Below, in pieces: positions 52,016-63,700 of a DNA stretch of 64,000 nt. A model generated the notes under the pieces. The model had not been told where the DNA came from and made no database searches. It saw only the letters and a list, made by a program, of their open reading frames with translations. A program made the position numbers and the translations under genes. The stretch is from Ixodes scapularis. Taxonomy: Eukaryota > Arthropoda > Arachnida > Ixodida > Ixodidae. How positions within the stretch are numbered: the first letter of the stretch is position 1; each line of letters starts with the position of its first letter. The stretch lies in the NCBI RefSeq assembly GCF_016920785.2, contig NW_024609857.1, positions 74,336,252 to 74,400,251 on the forward strand, written 5' to 3'.

Positions 52016-54362
52016 TTTAGCCCAGAAGGTTTTTTTAAAAATATTTTCGAGGTCAACAGCGCTTTCTGTCTGAAATGCTGAACATGTCTAGCTTTCTGCT
52101 TATTTATACTTTATACCAGAAAAACGAACACAAAAAGCTGTTAATATGAAATTTGGAATCAGACTAAAGAAAAATACCAGCGGGACATTTAAACGTAATT
52201 GATCCATCCTATCTAATCACTTAGATTTTTCTAAGATTCGCTTCTCTGCAGAAATTTCAAAAAATGAGGGAGCGATCAAACGTTTTGTTTACTAGAATTT
52301 TTTTTTTGGCCTAAAGTCTATCTACAATTTAGCAGACAACCAGAATTTTTATCACCATTTGGGACGTTTGGCATGGACTGACCCATTATATGTCTCGAAC
52401 ATGTCTGAAGACAGTTTGTATGTAATCGATGTGACAGGACCATCATACAAGAAAGAAACAGGCCATTAGAAACAAACAAACAGCCAGGCATTGCATTTTA
52501 CCAAGATTAATTATTACCACTACATTCTTAATCGACCCATTGTTCTGTAGCTTGGTTGCAGCAGTGTAGTACTGTAAGAAAAGTAGCCTCTGCTCAAGTT
52601 CAAAATTACTTTAGATTTAAAGGAGAGCGTTGACTAGTTTATTTACAAGCACGCAAGAAGAAACACACCAGAAATAATACGTAAGGAGTATTCACGCGCG
52701 ACCCCAGCTGAGTTCTCGGCTGCTTAGCACGTGCTGACTGCGAGCTTTCACTGTGCCTTTGTAACGTGTATTCCACAACATCAAGATTGCCGGTCTTGTA
52801 ATCCTATTAGCCTCGAGAGCGAACACAAGCGTCGCTGCGGTCGCAGCGCCCTGATTGGGTGAGGTGTACCGTGACGTCAGGGGGAGTACTCCGCTCCGCG
52901 ACCTCGCATCGGCTCGCTTCCCAGCACCGGTTTCCCGGTTTGGTGTTGTGTCTCGGAAGCTCTTCGAGGAGCTGGACTTCGTGTACCCGGTGTACAAAAC
53001 GTTGAGTTAGGTCGATATTGACGTGCTTCCGTACATTTTAAAAGCCTGCTTGCCCCTTTTATCTTTAAAATTGGGTTACAAATCTCGAAAGCTATCGGAG
53101 GAGGCAATTCCGCCGATGAACCTCCCCGTCCGTCCACACGACACAAGGCAATCTTGCGAGGGGTCGGTGAAGCGGTGGCGCAAGTGTTTCAGACGCTGGA
53201 ATTCTGTTTCTTGCATGTTCATGATTTAGGACGATATGACATCCCACTTTCAAGGCATTTGAAGTGGCATTTATATCATGGGCCTTTGGATGGTCGGCAA
53301 ATTAGCTCGCGACCCCGACTCTGCGCTTCCACTCTGCATGCACTGGTTTGCAGATGTTTTAAAGACCCTGCATCTGATGATCTTTGAAGTGCTCGTGGAA
53401 CAGGGCTGTTTTACGTAAATATAGCTTCTTCGTGAATTAATTATATAGTTTATACACGTATGCAGGCATATTTCTTAAAGATGCAACATTACTGAAAATT
53501 AGTTTGTATGGTAGCAGCAAAAACGGCCGAAGTGCCCCCAGTTGCCTGTATGATATGTATTGAACTGCCCAAAATATGCACAGCAATGGTGCCGTAATTT
53601 GGAATGTTTATACTTTTTCCTGACATTCTTTATTCCAGCCTTGGATATTAAAAAAAAAATACACCGTTTAGTCTGAATTGTCATTTCCAATTAAAAGAGA
53701 CACTGCTGCAGGTCCCCAAAAGCTTCCTCAGCCTCCGAACTCCCTACAGCTGGACTCTCTGACAACAGAGGAAAACAGGAGTAAAAGCAAGCATTCGAAC
53801 GTCTGTCCAGCGGTAGATGCAGCACTAGTAGCAGAAAATGTGAAACCTGTGAAGGGCGACAGTCTGCGTGAGAAAGCTTCTGGTATTTTAGCTTCGGGGC
53901 AGTTCGATTCAAGTAAAGTCTCTATTTTAGGGCTTAAGGGACTAATAACGAGCTAGACATCTTCGCTTACGTTTGTTATACATTTCTTGAGGGTTGATAT
54001 AAACAAGTCCACAAATACCACCCGTGTAGTCCTTTGAAATACTATCCGAATCCAGCAAAGGTTAAATGCGAGCACTGTATATAATAAATGTTCCTTGTTT
54101 TTTTACTTTGCTCCTGCACTTGGGCTGTCTTACTTGTGATTCTCTCCCCATGTCCCAGACTGTATTTAGCATGTTGCTCGAGGAGTATGCAGCTTTTCTG
54201 CTTCGGCGATCTTGTTTAAAAGCAGAGATACAAAAAAATAGTACAGATAACCTGCCAATTCATTCAGACCATCAACAGCATTTATTGTGCGAGATGTAGA
54301 TCTATAATGATGCTCCTGCAATTGTGGCCATATTTCTTTATTTTCATATACCAGCTGTGACT
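52016..54362. other. Non-coding stretch, no recognised gene
   Basis: Mostly AT-rich. GC-rich patches at 52800-53230 have overlapping frames on both strands. A 92-residue plus frame (53678-53956) has no nameable domain. Nothing is called. Confidence 0.4.
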
Positions 54363-54569
54363 CATCCCTACCGAAAAATCCGGTATAACTTTCCCTATCC
54401 GGAATATGGAACCGGAAATTTGTTACTGGAAACCCGAAATCCAGATTGAGAACAAAGGAATAATTTCTGAAAACCTAAATTCCAGATAGAGTCCAGATAG
54501 AATCCAGATAGATTTCCGGTTCCATAATCCGGATAGCGAAAAGTTATACCGGAATTTTCGGTAGGGATG
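54363..54569. mobile_element. MITE with CATCCCTACCGAAAAATCCGG ends
   Basis: CATCCCTACCGAAAAATCCG and GGTATAACTTTCCCTATCCG on the left are mirrored by GGATAGCGAAAAGTTATACC and CGGTAGGGATG on the right; the arms also carry GGAACCGGAAAT against ATTTCCGGTTCC. 207 bp. Between the arms, AATCCAGAT/GTCCAGAT units recur. No target duplication was fixed. Confidence 0.85.
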
Positions 54570-55369
54570 CGTTGCCTCCCCTGTCAAGCATGCTTAAAAT
54601 GTTGGTTGAAGTTTCACCTCTAGCTACAGGCCATACCCCAATAAAGGCACATATAAAAATTGACACTTCCTACGAAAAACATGCCAAAAACAAATGAAAT
54701 AGAAACGAGCGCGCCGACAGCTAGCGTCGTCGCAGCCTCCACAGGCCGAGCGGGGCGAGTCGGGGAAAAATTCTCTCCTCGCCGTGACGTCACCTCGGTT
54801 CGCCGTAAGGGGGCGCCACGCGAACTTCTCGGGGCTAATAGAAGTGTGAGCTTGTTCTGAGCATGCGATATGAGGAGCGCACCAAACGTGGCGGGCAGTG
54901 AATACCTCCCAAAGGCAGGTGTGTTATCTTCAAAATAATTTAAAACTTTCCTAATCTTCCTAATTGGAGTCGGAAGTTTTTCCGCGCTCTGGTTGGTCAA
55001 TACGCCTTTTTGTTCCGTGCAAATTGTTACACATCAGAAATATAACGTAAGTAACGTCATAAGTGAAGGTGTGCTCTTTTTCGATGCTTACTTTACCTGC
55101 TAAGTACTGCGATTACATTCATTATGATACTCGACCCCTTTTAAAAACAAATTTCAATAACTTAACTTTGATTCATGAGCAATATGTGCGCATCTCACAT
55201 TACCCCTATTGAGCTGTTCCTCATGCTGGTGTGTGCCATCCACTCGATGCTTCTCTTAAAAAACAGGTCTCAACATTCTTTTTTTTTTTTTTTTTTTCTT
55301 ACTGACTTTCCGGGATCCTACTGAATTCCTTTATAAACGCGCTTTGTTTTCAATATTGTCAAAAAACTT
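54570..55369. other. Non-coding stretch
   Basis: No recognised feature. A T20-like run lies at 55279-55299. Confidence 0.4.
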
Positions 55370-55575
55370 TAAAGAATGTTTTTGTAAGGTTATCTATAAA
55401 AAAAATAAAAAAGAAGTTGTAATGATGTTTTTCTGTAGGTTATTTTCTAAAAAAAAAAAATCAAAAGAAAAAATAATAAATATTTTTGTAGACTTATTTA
55501 TAAAAGAAATAAAATTAAGTTGAAATGACGTTTGTTTTAGGTTATTTTCTAAAAAAAAATAAAAATAAAACTTAT
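55370..55575. repeat. AT-rich degenerate tandem repeat
   Basis: Units containing TTTTTGTAGGTTATTTTCTA + A-run + AATAAAA and AAGTTGAAATGACGTTT recur about four times at roughly 55-60 base spacing, alternating two variants (TTATCTATAAA and TTATTTTCTAAA). Confidence 0.65.
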
Positions 55576-56186
55576 TGACATTATTTTATATTCATTTACA
55601 CAAAAAATATTATTATTTTATTAAAAATATTGCAGACATTTTTTTTAATTTGGAAGAAAGATTTGAAGATTAACAGCTTACATTTTTTGAATATATTGAA
55701 AAGAAAAATATATTTTCTACAGATTTTTCCTTCGACATATTTGTAAGAGTTCTAAAAATGATGGAAAAGTTGCTTTGCACTTTTTCTTTTAATTTAGGAT
55801 CCTTTTCTTTAGAATCAAAGGCAAATGGCCTTTTTCATTCCCTTTCCTGTTTCTATTTAAGAAAACATTCTGATAACAAGTCCGACGTAACAAAAATAAA
55901 TTAAAGTTACGCCCCGCGTAACATGAAAGTTCGCTGTGCCAAGTGTTGCGTCCGGATCGGACCGCTGAAACGCGTTAACCTAACCTTCCCCCCCCCTCTC
56001 TCTCTCTTTCTCGCCCGTAAACACTGAAAAGCGATTTGGATACATGGTTTTCTGCAAAAAAGACGGACACAAGAGAGAGAAACAAACACGAGCGCAACTT
56101 ACAACTGTATTGAGGAAACGTTTAGAAAACATACAGATATATCGTCAACTTCAACGCGTAGACGCATTGAAGTTGACGATATATCG
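55576..56186. other. AT-rich non-coding stretch
   Basis: No gene recognised. ATATCGTCAACTTCAACGCG (56140) and its reverse complement (56163) form a short palindrome next to the SINE. Confidence 0.4.
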
Positions 56187-56400
56187 ATGAGCAATTTAGC
56201 CAGTGCAGTACAACCGATTGCCTGGGGTCTTGAACGTGCACCATGCGGTAGTGATACACGACCGCACGCCGGTACGATGCTCATCCAGATCGAAAGGGGC
56301 AGTGGCGTGGATTGAGCACAGCATACTGGGTTCAGTGCGAGCTTTCGATCCACGTGGTCCAAGCTGGTGTGCGCTAGACTCGGCCGCCGATCCCCCCCAT
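56187..56400 (-). mobile_element. SINE of the second family, decayed box B
   Basis: CAATTTAGCCAGTGCAGTAC, TCTTGAACGTGCACCATGCG and GGTACGATGCTCATCCAGAT align with 28771-28900. The box B region is altered, so this copy would not be transcribed by RNA polymerase III from its own promoter. Confidence 0.7.
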
Positions 56401-56569
56401 AACCCCTTGATGACGTAGCTGGGGGATCGCAGTATCCCCCCAAGTGACGATATTTGAATGCAGCTCATTGATTGGACCCGAGCATTTCGTGAGCACTCGA
56501 TTTGGGCTCACGCACTTCTTTTCCAAAAAATACGGCGATCCGTTAGATATTGCCGAGCCAAGTAGGCAG

Positions 56570-56642
56570 TGCGGCCGTGGCCTAGCGGTTATCGCGCTTG
56601 CCTCCCACGCGAAGGCCCAGGGTTCGATTCCTGGGAGTGGAG
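56570..56642 (+). tRNA. tRNA-like sequence, Gly(CCC)-like, probably a SINE head or tRNA pseudogene
   Basis: Box A TGGCCTAGCGG and box B GGTTCGATTCC are both perfect. The anticodon loop CTCCCAC gives CCC (glycine). The T stem is one base short or shifted (CCAGG...CCTGG around 8 nt) and the acceptor ends GCGGCCG and AGTGGAG do not pair. A T5 run follows closely (56647-56651), a polymerase III stop. It is therefore a tRNA-derived repeat or pseudogene rather than a working tRNA gene. Confidence 0.55.
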
Positions 56643-56693
56643 CATCTTTTTGTCTAATCCTGCAGACTAGTATTGTGGTAAATTCGAGAATCA

Positions 56694-56960
56694 TGTTGCT
56701 TGTTCGAGATCCGAATGTTCTACGCGTCGAACTTTCTACGCCGATTATTCCAGAAGCCCACGCATGTACTACATAAGGGGCTCCGCGTAGCGATCCGCTT
56801 TCAGTTTCGCCCCAGCGTTCAACTGTGCTGTTACGCCGACTTCGACGCCCGCGACGCTCTGTTATTATCTTTGTTCTCCTTTATTTTTGGCACAAGTTCG
56901 ACACATTAAACGTTTATTTATTCCTGTTTATTTCTTGTTTATTGGTCACGACCCGTGACA
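56694..56960 (+). mobile_element. 5' LTR of Ty3/gypsy element 1 (left end approximate)
   Basis: Ends CGACCCGTGACA at 56960, directly before TTTTGGTGGAGGTGCTGGGT, where TGGTGGAGGTGCTGGGT is the likely primer binding site (56964). A left end TGTTGCTTG at 56694 would give a 267-bp LTR. ATTAAA at about 56904 may be the polyadenylation signal. The 3' LTR lies outside the window, so the left end is not proved. Confidence 0.65.
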
Positions 56961-56986
56961 TTTTGGTGGAGGTGCTGGGTAACCGC

Positions 56987-58390
56987 ATGCCCGTGCAGCG
57001 CTCCCCTCCGAGTTCCCGCAGTGCAAGTCCGAACCCAGCCTCCCTAGCACCGAGCGAAGACCAGATCGAGACCCGATCCAGTCGCCGCACCCAAGGTCTA
57101 CCCCCGGAACACGGACTTCTGCAGCCCCGGACCAGGCAGCCAACGAGGCCGACGATGGACAACCAGTCGTCGCAGAACCCGTCCGCCGCCGCCGTCGTAT
57201 ACCTTCCCGTCGCACCCCGGACTCCGACGCAATTCCACGGGGAGGTCCACGAGGACGTTGAAGATTGGCTGCAACATTACGAACGAGTTGCTCGCCATAA
57301 CGCATGGACTCCGGAGCAGTGCCTTCAGAACGTCTACTCCGCTCTGGAACGCACGGCACGCACCTGGTTCGAGAACCACGAGGCGTCGCTTACGTCGTGG
57401 GACACCTGTATCGTTGGCCTGAAGGAGACATTCACGAACCAGACACGACGACAGCGAGCGGAAGACCTCCTTCAAGTACGAACTCAAGGGCCCAGCGAAA
57501 CGGTCACCAGCTTCGTTGAAGACGTCCTCCGCCTGAGCAGCCGCGCCGACCCTCAGTCCACCGAGGAAAAGAAGCTGCGTATCCTGATGCGCGGCGCGAA
57601 GGACGACATTTTCGGTGGGCTTGTACGTAACCCACCGACGACGATTCAAGGATTTGTAACCGAGGCGACGAACATCGAGCGTGCACTGCAAGCCCGAGCC
57701 AGCCACTACCAGAGGCTACACGGCGTCAGCGCGGTCCCGCCGTCCGCTTGCGACCTTGGCTCCAGCATCCCAAGCATTCGCGAAATCATTCGCGACGTCG
57801 TCCGGGAGGAGCTGCGAAAGCTACTACCCGCCGCTGACCGACCAGTTTCGCTCTCCATCGCTGAGGTCGTGCGGGAAGAGGTGCAGAGAGCCATTCAACC
57901 AGAGGCTCCCATCAGCGCAGCAGTCCCCGAAGAACCCGCGCTAACTTACGCCGCAGTGGCCCGACGGCCACCGCCTCCTCCTCGCGCCTATGTTGCGCCG
58001 CCCCGACGCCAGTCTCCTGCGCCGCAGCACGACCGACGCCACGAGGACCAAGTCCAGTACGCCTGCCCGGAGCCTCGCGCACCCCGCAAGACCGACGTGT
58101 GGCGAACGCGCGACCGACGCCCTCTGTGCTTCCATTGCGGGGAAGCGGACCACACTTACCGCCGATGCCCATACCGACGGCTCGGGCTACGCGGGTTCCA
58201 CCCGAGCGACCCGCGCCCTCGTTATGGTGAAGGACCTCGGGAGATCGACGAGTACCTGCGACGACCTCAGTCCCCCGAGCCCGCATCCCGCCAAGAGTTT
58301 CGGTCGCCGTCGCCACGACGTCCAGCTTCGCCGATGCACCGACCCCGACGTGAAAGCCTGTCACCCCTTGCTCCTCGCCGGGAAAACTAG
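56987..58390 (+). CDS. gag: Gag of Ty3/gypsy element 1
   Basis: 467 residues from ATG 56987 (the open frame extends further upstream into the LTR, but this ATG follows the PBS and fits gypsy Gag). Central retrotransposon Gag region (EDWLQHYERVARHNAWTPEQ, WETYL-type core seen as TARTWFENHEASLTSWDTC). A proline/arginine-rich linker leads to one CCHC zinc knuckle, CFHCGEADHTYRRC (about 58131-58172), for RNA packaging. The frame ends at TAG 58388. Pol is in the -1 frame and overlaps the end of gag. A GGGAAAAC run precedes the Gag stop and might favour a -1 shift, but it is not a canonical heptamer. Gag itself is intact. Confidence 0.88.
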   Translation: MPVQRSPPSSRSASPNPASLAPSEDQIETRSSRRTQGLPPEHGLLQPRTRQPTRPTMDNQSSQNPSAAAVVYLPVAPRTPTQFHGEVHEDVEDWLQHYERVARHNAWTPEQCLQNVYSALERTARTWFENHEASLTSWDTCIVGLKETFTNQTRRQRAEDLLQVRTQGPSETVTSFVEDVLRLSSRADPQSTEEKKLRILMRGAKDDIFGGLVRNPPTTIQGFVTEATNIERALQARASHYQRLHGVSAVPPSACDLGSSIPSIREIIRDVVREELRKLLPAADRPVSLSIAEVVREEVQRAIQPEAPISAAVPEEPALTYAAVARRPPPPPRAYVAPPRRQSPAPQHDRRHEDQVQYACPEPRAPRKTDVWRTRDRRPLCFHCGEADHTYRRCPYRRLGLRGFHPSDPRPRYGEGPREIDEYLRRPQSPEPASRQEFRSPSPRRPASPMHRPRRESLSPLAPRREN

Positions 58391-60489
58391 GCGCGGCAAC
58401 CCCTGGAGGTGGAGTTGCCGAAGACGACCGACGCCAAGATCCTCCACGAACGTCGGAGGGCCCCCACTCAAGCGCTACCAGAGACCAAAGCGAAGCTCCT
58501 GCAACAGTGTCCAATAACTTAAACGTCGTCATCGACGGCCACGACGCATCAGCACTCGTGGACACCGGAGCAGACTACTCAGTCTTGAGTGGGAGGCTCT
58601 CCCGCCGCCTTCGCAAAGTCATGACGCCGTGGGATGGACCCCAAATACAAACCGCAGGGGGACATCTCATCACGCCCGTCGGAAGGTGCACTGCTCGCGT
58701 CGAGATTCACGGCGAGACGTGTCCGGTAAAGTTCGTCGATTTACAAGACTGTTCCAGACACGTCATTCTTGGCATGGACTTTCTGTGTGAATACGGCGCC
58801 GTCATCGACCTGGGTGAGAACAGACTGAAGCTGCGGAAGCCTGTTCCGCCTTCAGAGAAACCCTAAACAGCGTCAGCCGCCGTCCGAGTCGCCACCGACC
58901 ACGTGAACCTGCCGCCGCGATCAAGTGTTGTCGTACCCGTCGTGGCCGATACAGCCACCTCCGGCGAAGTTGTCCTGGAAGGCAACCTTCAATTGCTCCT
59001 GGGAAGAGGAATAGGCGTCGCAAGAGGAGTAGCTGAACTTCAGGATGGGCGGACTGTGGTCTTCGTGACGAACTTCGGAAATGAAACACAACACCTCACG
59101 AAAGGTGCAGCCATGGGCCACGTCGAGGAACTTCGAAACGCCGCCGAAATCGCCACGATTACTGACGAAACCTCGCCACCTCAGCAAGACAGCACGTAGC
59201 CAGCGCAGCTCGACGTTGACCCTAAGCTTCCGAGCCCGAAACGACGGCAGCTGCTTAACCTCCTCGCCGAATACCGTGACTGCTTTGCGACGTCGTCGAA
59301 GGTACGCCAAACCGCCGTTGCGAAGCACCGCATCGTTACCGAGGACGACGCGCGCCCTGTGCATCGATCGCCGTACAGGGTCTCCGTTAAAGAAATGGAG
59401 GTAATCCAGGAGCAAGTTCAAGAGATGCTGAGAGACTACATAATCCAACCTTCAAATAGTCCGTGGGCCTCTCCAGTCGTGCTGGTTAAGAAGAAGGACG
59501 GAACGCTTAGGTTCTGCGTGGACTACCGGCAGCTGAACGCCGTGACGAAGAAAGACGTCTACCCGCTTCCCCGCATCGACGACACTCTAGACCGGTTGCG
59601 CCACTCTCGATATTTCTCATCGATGGACCTGAAGAGCGGCTACTGGCAGATCGAAGTCGACGAACGGGACCGAGAAAAGACAGCCTTCGTCACGCCGGAC
59701 GGACTGTACGAGTTCAAAGTGATGCCCTTCGGACTATGCACGGCGCCAGCAACGTTCCAGCGTGTCATGGACACCGTACTGGCAGGGCTGAAGTGGCAGA
59801 GCTGTCTCGTCTACCTTGACGACGTCATAGTGTTTTCAACTGACTTCGACGAGCACTTGCGACGACTCCGAGCTGTTCTCCAAGCCATACAGGCCGCCGG
59901 GCTCACCCTCAAGGCGTCAAAGTGCCGGTTCGCCTATGACGAACTGAAGTTTCTAGGCCATGTGGTTAGTAACGAAGGCGTCCGCCCAGACCCTGAGAAG
60001 ACTCGCGCCGTCGCGGCATTCCCAGCGCCGAAAGACAAGAAGGCCGTGCGAAGATTCCTCGGACTTTGTGCCTACTATCGACGCTTCGTTCGGGATTTTG
60101 CAAGGATTTCCGCACCGCTCACAAACCTCACGAAGGACGCCGAGAAGTTCGAATGGGCCGAGGAGCAGCAGCAGGCATTCGACGAGTTGAAGCGAAGACC
60201 CCAGACTCCTCCTGTCCTTGGACACTTCGATCAGGAGACGGAAACCGAGATTCACACGGACGCTAGTAATGCAGGACTTGGAGCGGTACTGGTTCAAGTA
60301 CAAGAAGGAACCGAGCGAGTCATCGCCTACGCAAGTTGGACATTGTCCAAGGCGGAAAGAAATTACTCCACTACTGAAAAAGAATGCCTTGCGGTCGTGT
60401 GGGCAATCACGAAATTTCGTCCATACCTATACGGGAGCCCGTTCCGTGTAGTCACGGACCACCACTCGCTCTGCTGGCTTGCGGACCTA
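58391..60489 (+). pseudogene. pol: Pol of Ty3/gypsy element 1: protease, RT, partial RNase H
   Basis: One frame with two stops, TAA at 58864 and TAG at 59197. Protease: ALVDTGADYSVLSG (catalytic DTGA near 58560) and HVILGMDFLCEYGAVID. RT from about 59340: HRSPYRVSVKEMEVI, FCVDYRQLNAVTKKDVYPLP, MDLKSGYWQIEV with the first Asp, FGLCTAPATFQRVMD, and LVYLDDVIVFS with the catalytic YLDD near 59813. RNase H: ETEIHTDASNAGLGAVL, TTEKECLAVVWAI, VVTDHHSLCWLADL, after which the sequence is cut at 60489 by element 2. The integrase should resume beyond the second element, outside the window. Confidence 0.88.
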
Positions 60490-60631
60490 TAAGCGTATAA
60501 CAGCGGCGCACGTGCTGCAGACTGGCGCGATGAAGGAAGAGGAAGAATAAACGTTCTCGCTCGTGTGCTCAGCCTGGCTGGTCGATATCTCGTATTTGTC
60601 CGTTCCCACCCCGGTATAGCCGAACACAACA
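60489..60631 (+). mobile_element. Short 5' LTR of Ty3/gypsy element 2
   Basis: Unrelated sequence starts at 60487-60490, inside the RNase H domain of element 1, and runs to CACAACA at 60631. AATAAA is at about 60546. TGGTGGCAGCGCAAGTGG directly follows as the primer binding site (60632-60649). The LTR is about 143 bp, short for the group. Its first bases are not TG as read here, so the exact left end or a small terminal change is uncertain. Confidence 0.75.
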
Positions 60632-60649
60632 TGGTGGCAGCGCAAGTGG
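60632..60649 (+). promoter_or_regulatory. Primer binding site of element 2
   Basis: TGGTGGCAGCGCAAGTGG begins with TGG (complement of a tRNA CCA end) immediately after the LTR. The primer tRNA is not identified. Confidence 0.6.
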
Positions 60650-60759
60650 ATTTATTTCAAACGAAACCACGTCACTGAAAAATCCTGGACGACGGTACTA
60701 CCGATCAGCCGGGGGCTACAGGGGATTCCTCCAGGTTGAGCCCCAGCGTTCCAACTGAA

Positions 60760-63700
60760 ATGGCGTCTCCATTCCTAACATGTCAACCCCCGGAAGAGTT
60801 TGACTTTTCAAAGTCAGAAGACTGGCCCCGGTGGATTTGAAGGTTTGAGAGATTTCGCATGGTCAGTGGGCTGCAAGCGAAAACAAGCATCGAACAGGTG
60901 AATGCCCTTATTTACACTATGGGAGATAAAGCAGAAGACGTCTTGCTTTTATTGAGTTTAACCGAGGAGCAAATGACGCAGTATGATGTGGTGCGCAAGG
61001 CGTTTGAGGACCACTTCATAGTTCGACGAAATTTGATCTACGACAGGTCAAAATTCCATTCAAGGATACAAGAAGACGGCGAACCTGTTGAACAATTCGT
61101 GACCGATCTTCACGCTTTGGCTAAATACTGTAAGTTTGGCACTCTGCACGACGAGATGATTAGAGATCGTATTGTTGTAGGCGTCAGAGATTACAAACTG
61201 TCCGAAAAAATGCAGTTAGACGCCAACTTGACTTTGGAAACAGCAACTACTATGGCCAGGCAGTCGGAAACAATCAAGGGAGAGCAGGCCGAACTTCGAC
61301 CTACCGACAGCGTGAGTCGGGTAAAGGCTATCCGTCCATCGAAAGATCCTCCTTCTCACAAGAGGGCCCTTACTCAAGAAATTCGGGATGCCACCAACGA
61401 CCGCCACTGCCTTAGATGTGGGCGAAATCGGCACGCAAGAAATGAATGTCCAGCCAGGAATGCAATATGTCGCAACTGTGGCAAGCCAGGACATTTCGCG
61501 AAAATTTGTTTAGGCTCGAAAGTTGTTCAAGAGCTTATCGTCGAAGACGAAGACATCTCTTTTCTCGGGACTGTGGTCGCCAAAGACACAGAACCATGGA
61601 CGGTTATCGTGAAGGTCAACGATGTCTCTCTGTCTTTCAAGATTGACACTGGAGCCGACGTCACGGTAATTCCCGAAGCCGTGTACAATCAACACTTTGG
61701 ACATGCCCCTTTGACCGGACCGACGAAGTGCTTAAGGGGACCTGGTCAAGACAAGCTGCGCGTTGTTGGAGTCCTGCATGCTGATATAGCGTTTCGGACG
61801 AACAAGGTGACCACTGACATCTATGTCCTGAAGAATCCCGAACTCCCTCTCTTGTCAAGACGCGACAGCGAGAAGTTGGGCGTGGTCAAGAGACTGAATG
61901 AAGTGTCCACTTCCAACTACAGAACAGTCAATGCTAAAACTGAGTTCCCTTCGCTGTTCACGGGCCTTGGTTGCGTGAAAATGCCTTACAAGATAAGGTT
62001 GCGCCAAGATGCTGTACCTATTTCGTTGGCATCACCAAGAAGGATTCCAATACCCCTCATGGACAAGGTGAAGTCGGAGCTCGAAAACATGCTTCAACGT
62101 GACGTCATAGAACCCGTTGAAGAACCGACTGACTGGTGCTCCCCCATGGTAGTAGTCAGAAAACCCAACGGAAACTACAGAATCTGCGTCGATTTCACAT
62201 CGTTGAACAAGTACGTTGAGAGAGAACTTCATCCCCTTCCTGTCACCGATCACATTCTCGCACAACTGGGGAACGCAAAGTTCTCGAAGCTTGACGCGAA
62301 TTCCGGCTTCTGGCAGTTTCAACTAGCGCCAGAATCGCAAATCCTGACGACCTTCATTACTCCTTTCGGGAGGTTTAAGTTCAAACGACTTCCGTTTGGT
62401 ATCACGTCCGCACCGGAGTTCTACCAGAAGAAAATGAGCCAACTCTTGAGCGGCATCCAGGGCCATGTGTGCAACATGGATGACATCCTTGTGTACGGCT
62501 CATCCAGGGAGGAACACAACCAGAGACTAAGAGAAGTCCTTTCAAGGCTAGAGCAAGTGGGAATAACGCTAAACGACACCAAGTGCGTTTTTGAGGCAAC
62601 CCGAGTTAAGTTTCTTGGTCACGTCATCGATCAAACTGGGATCCACTCCGACGAGGAAAAGCTTGAAGCGATCAAGACGATGAAAGCACCAACGAACGTC
62701 AGCCAACTCAAGAGCTTTCTGGGCATGACAAACTACCTCGGGAAATTTGTGCCACATTTAGCAGAAAAAGCGCATCCCCTCACGGCGCTTCTGAGCTCTA
62801 AGAACGAATGGGCTTGGGAACATCAACAACAGAAAGCTTTTGACACCATCAAAGTAGCGCTGACTTCAACCCCAGTACTCGCTTTGTTTGATCCCAAGAA
62901 ACTGACGGTTATCTCGGCGGATGCCTCATCCTACGGCATCGGAGCAGTACTACGACAGAAGCAGACAGACGACACATACCGTCCAGTAGCTTATGCGTCA
63001 AGTACCCTCAATGAGACGGAAAGGCGCTACGCGCAGATAGAAAAAGAAGGTTTAGCTGTTGTGTGGAGCTGCGAAAAGTTCCGTGACTACATCACCGGAT
63101 TGAGAGTCGTGATAGAGACAGACCACAAGCCGTTGGTCCCGATCTTCTCAACAAAGTGTCTGGAAGACATCCCGGTGAGATTGCAGCGAATGAAACTACG
63201 CATGATGAGATACAGCTATGACATCAGGCATATCCCAGGCAAAAACCTCGTCGCCGCTGATGTCTTGTCAAGACACCCTCTAGCTGAAGTTCCAGAAAGA
63301 GAACTGGAAGATGAGATTGACGCATACGTTCGCGGCATCACCTCTAATTTACCTGCTACAGACAGGCTTACAGACAAGAGATTACAGCAAATAGAGGAAG
63401 AACAAACAAAAGACCACGTTTGTCAGCTCTTATCACGATACTGTGCTGAAGGATGGCCTGACAAAAACAAAGTAGACCTAACATGTCAAATGTTTTGGCA
63501 ATACAGAAATGACATCTCCATGAACCAAGGACTTCTAATGAAAGGGTCGAGGATCCTTGTGCCTCAGTCCATGAGACGAGACATCCTGGACAAAATACAC
63601 CAGGGACACCAGGGCATCACTAAGTGCAGAGGACGCGCACGCGAATCTGTCTGGTGGCCTGGGATATCAACGCATATTGAAAACCTTGTCCGAAGATGCC

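Noticed and set aside
57098..57706. Antisense frames of about 200 residues over gag, and 57912-58565
   Set aside because: Shadows of the GC-rich gag frame, which carries the CCHC knuckle.
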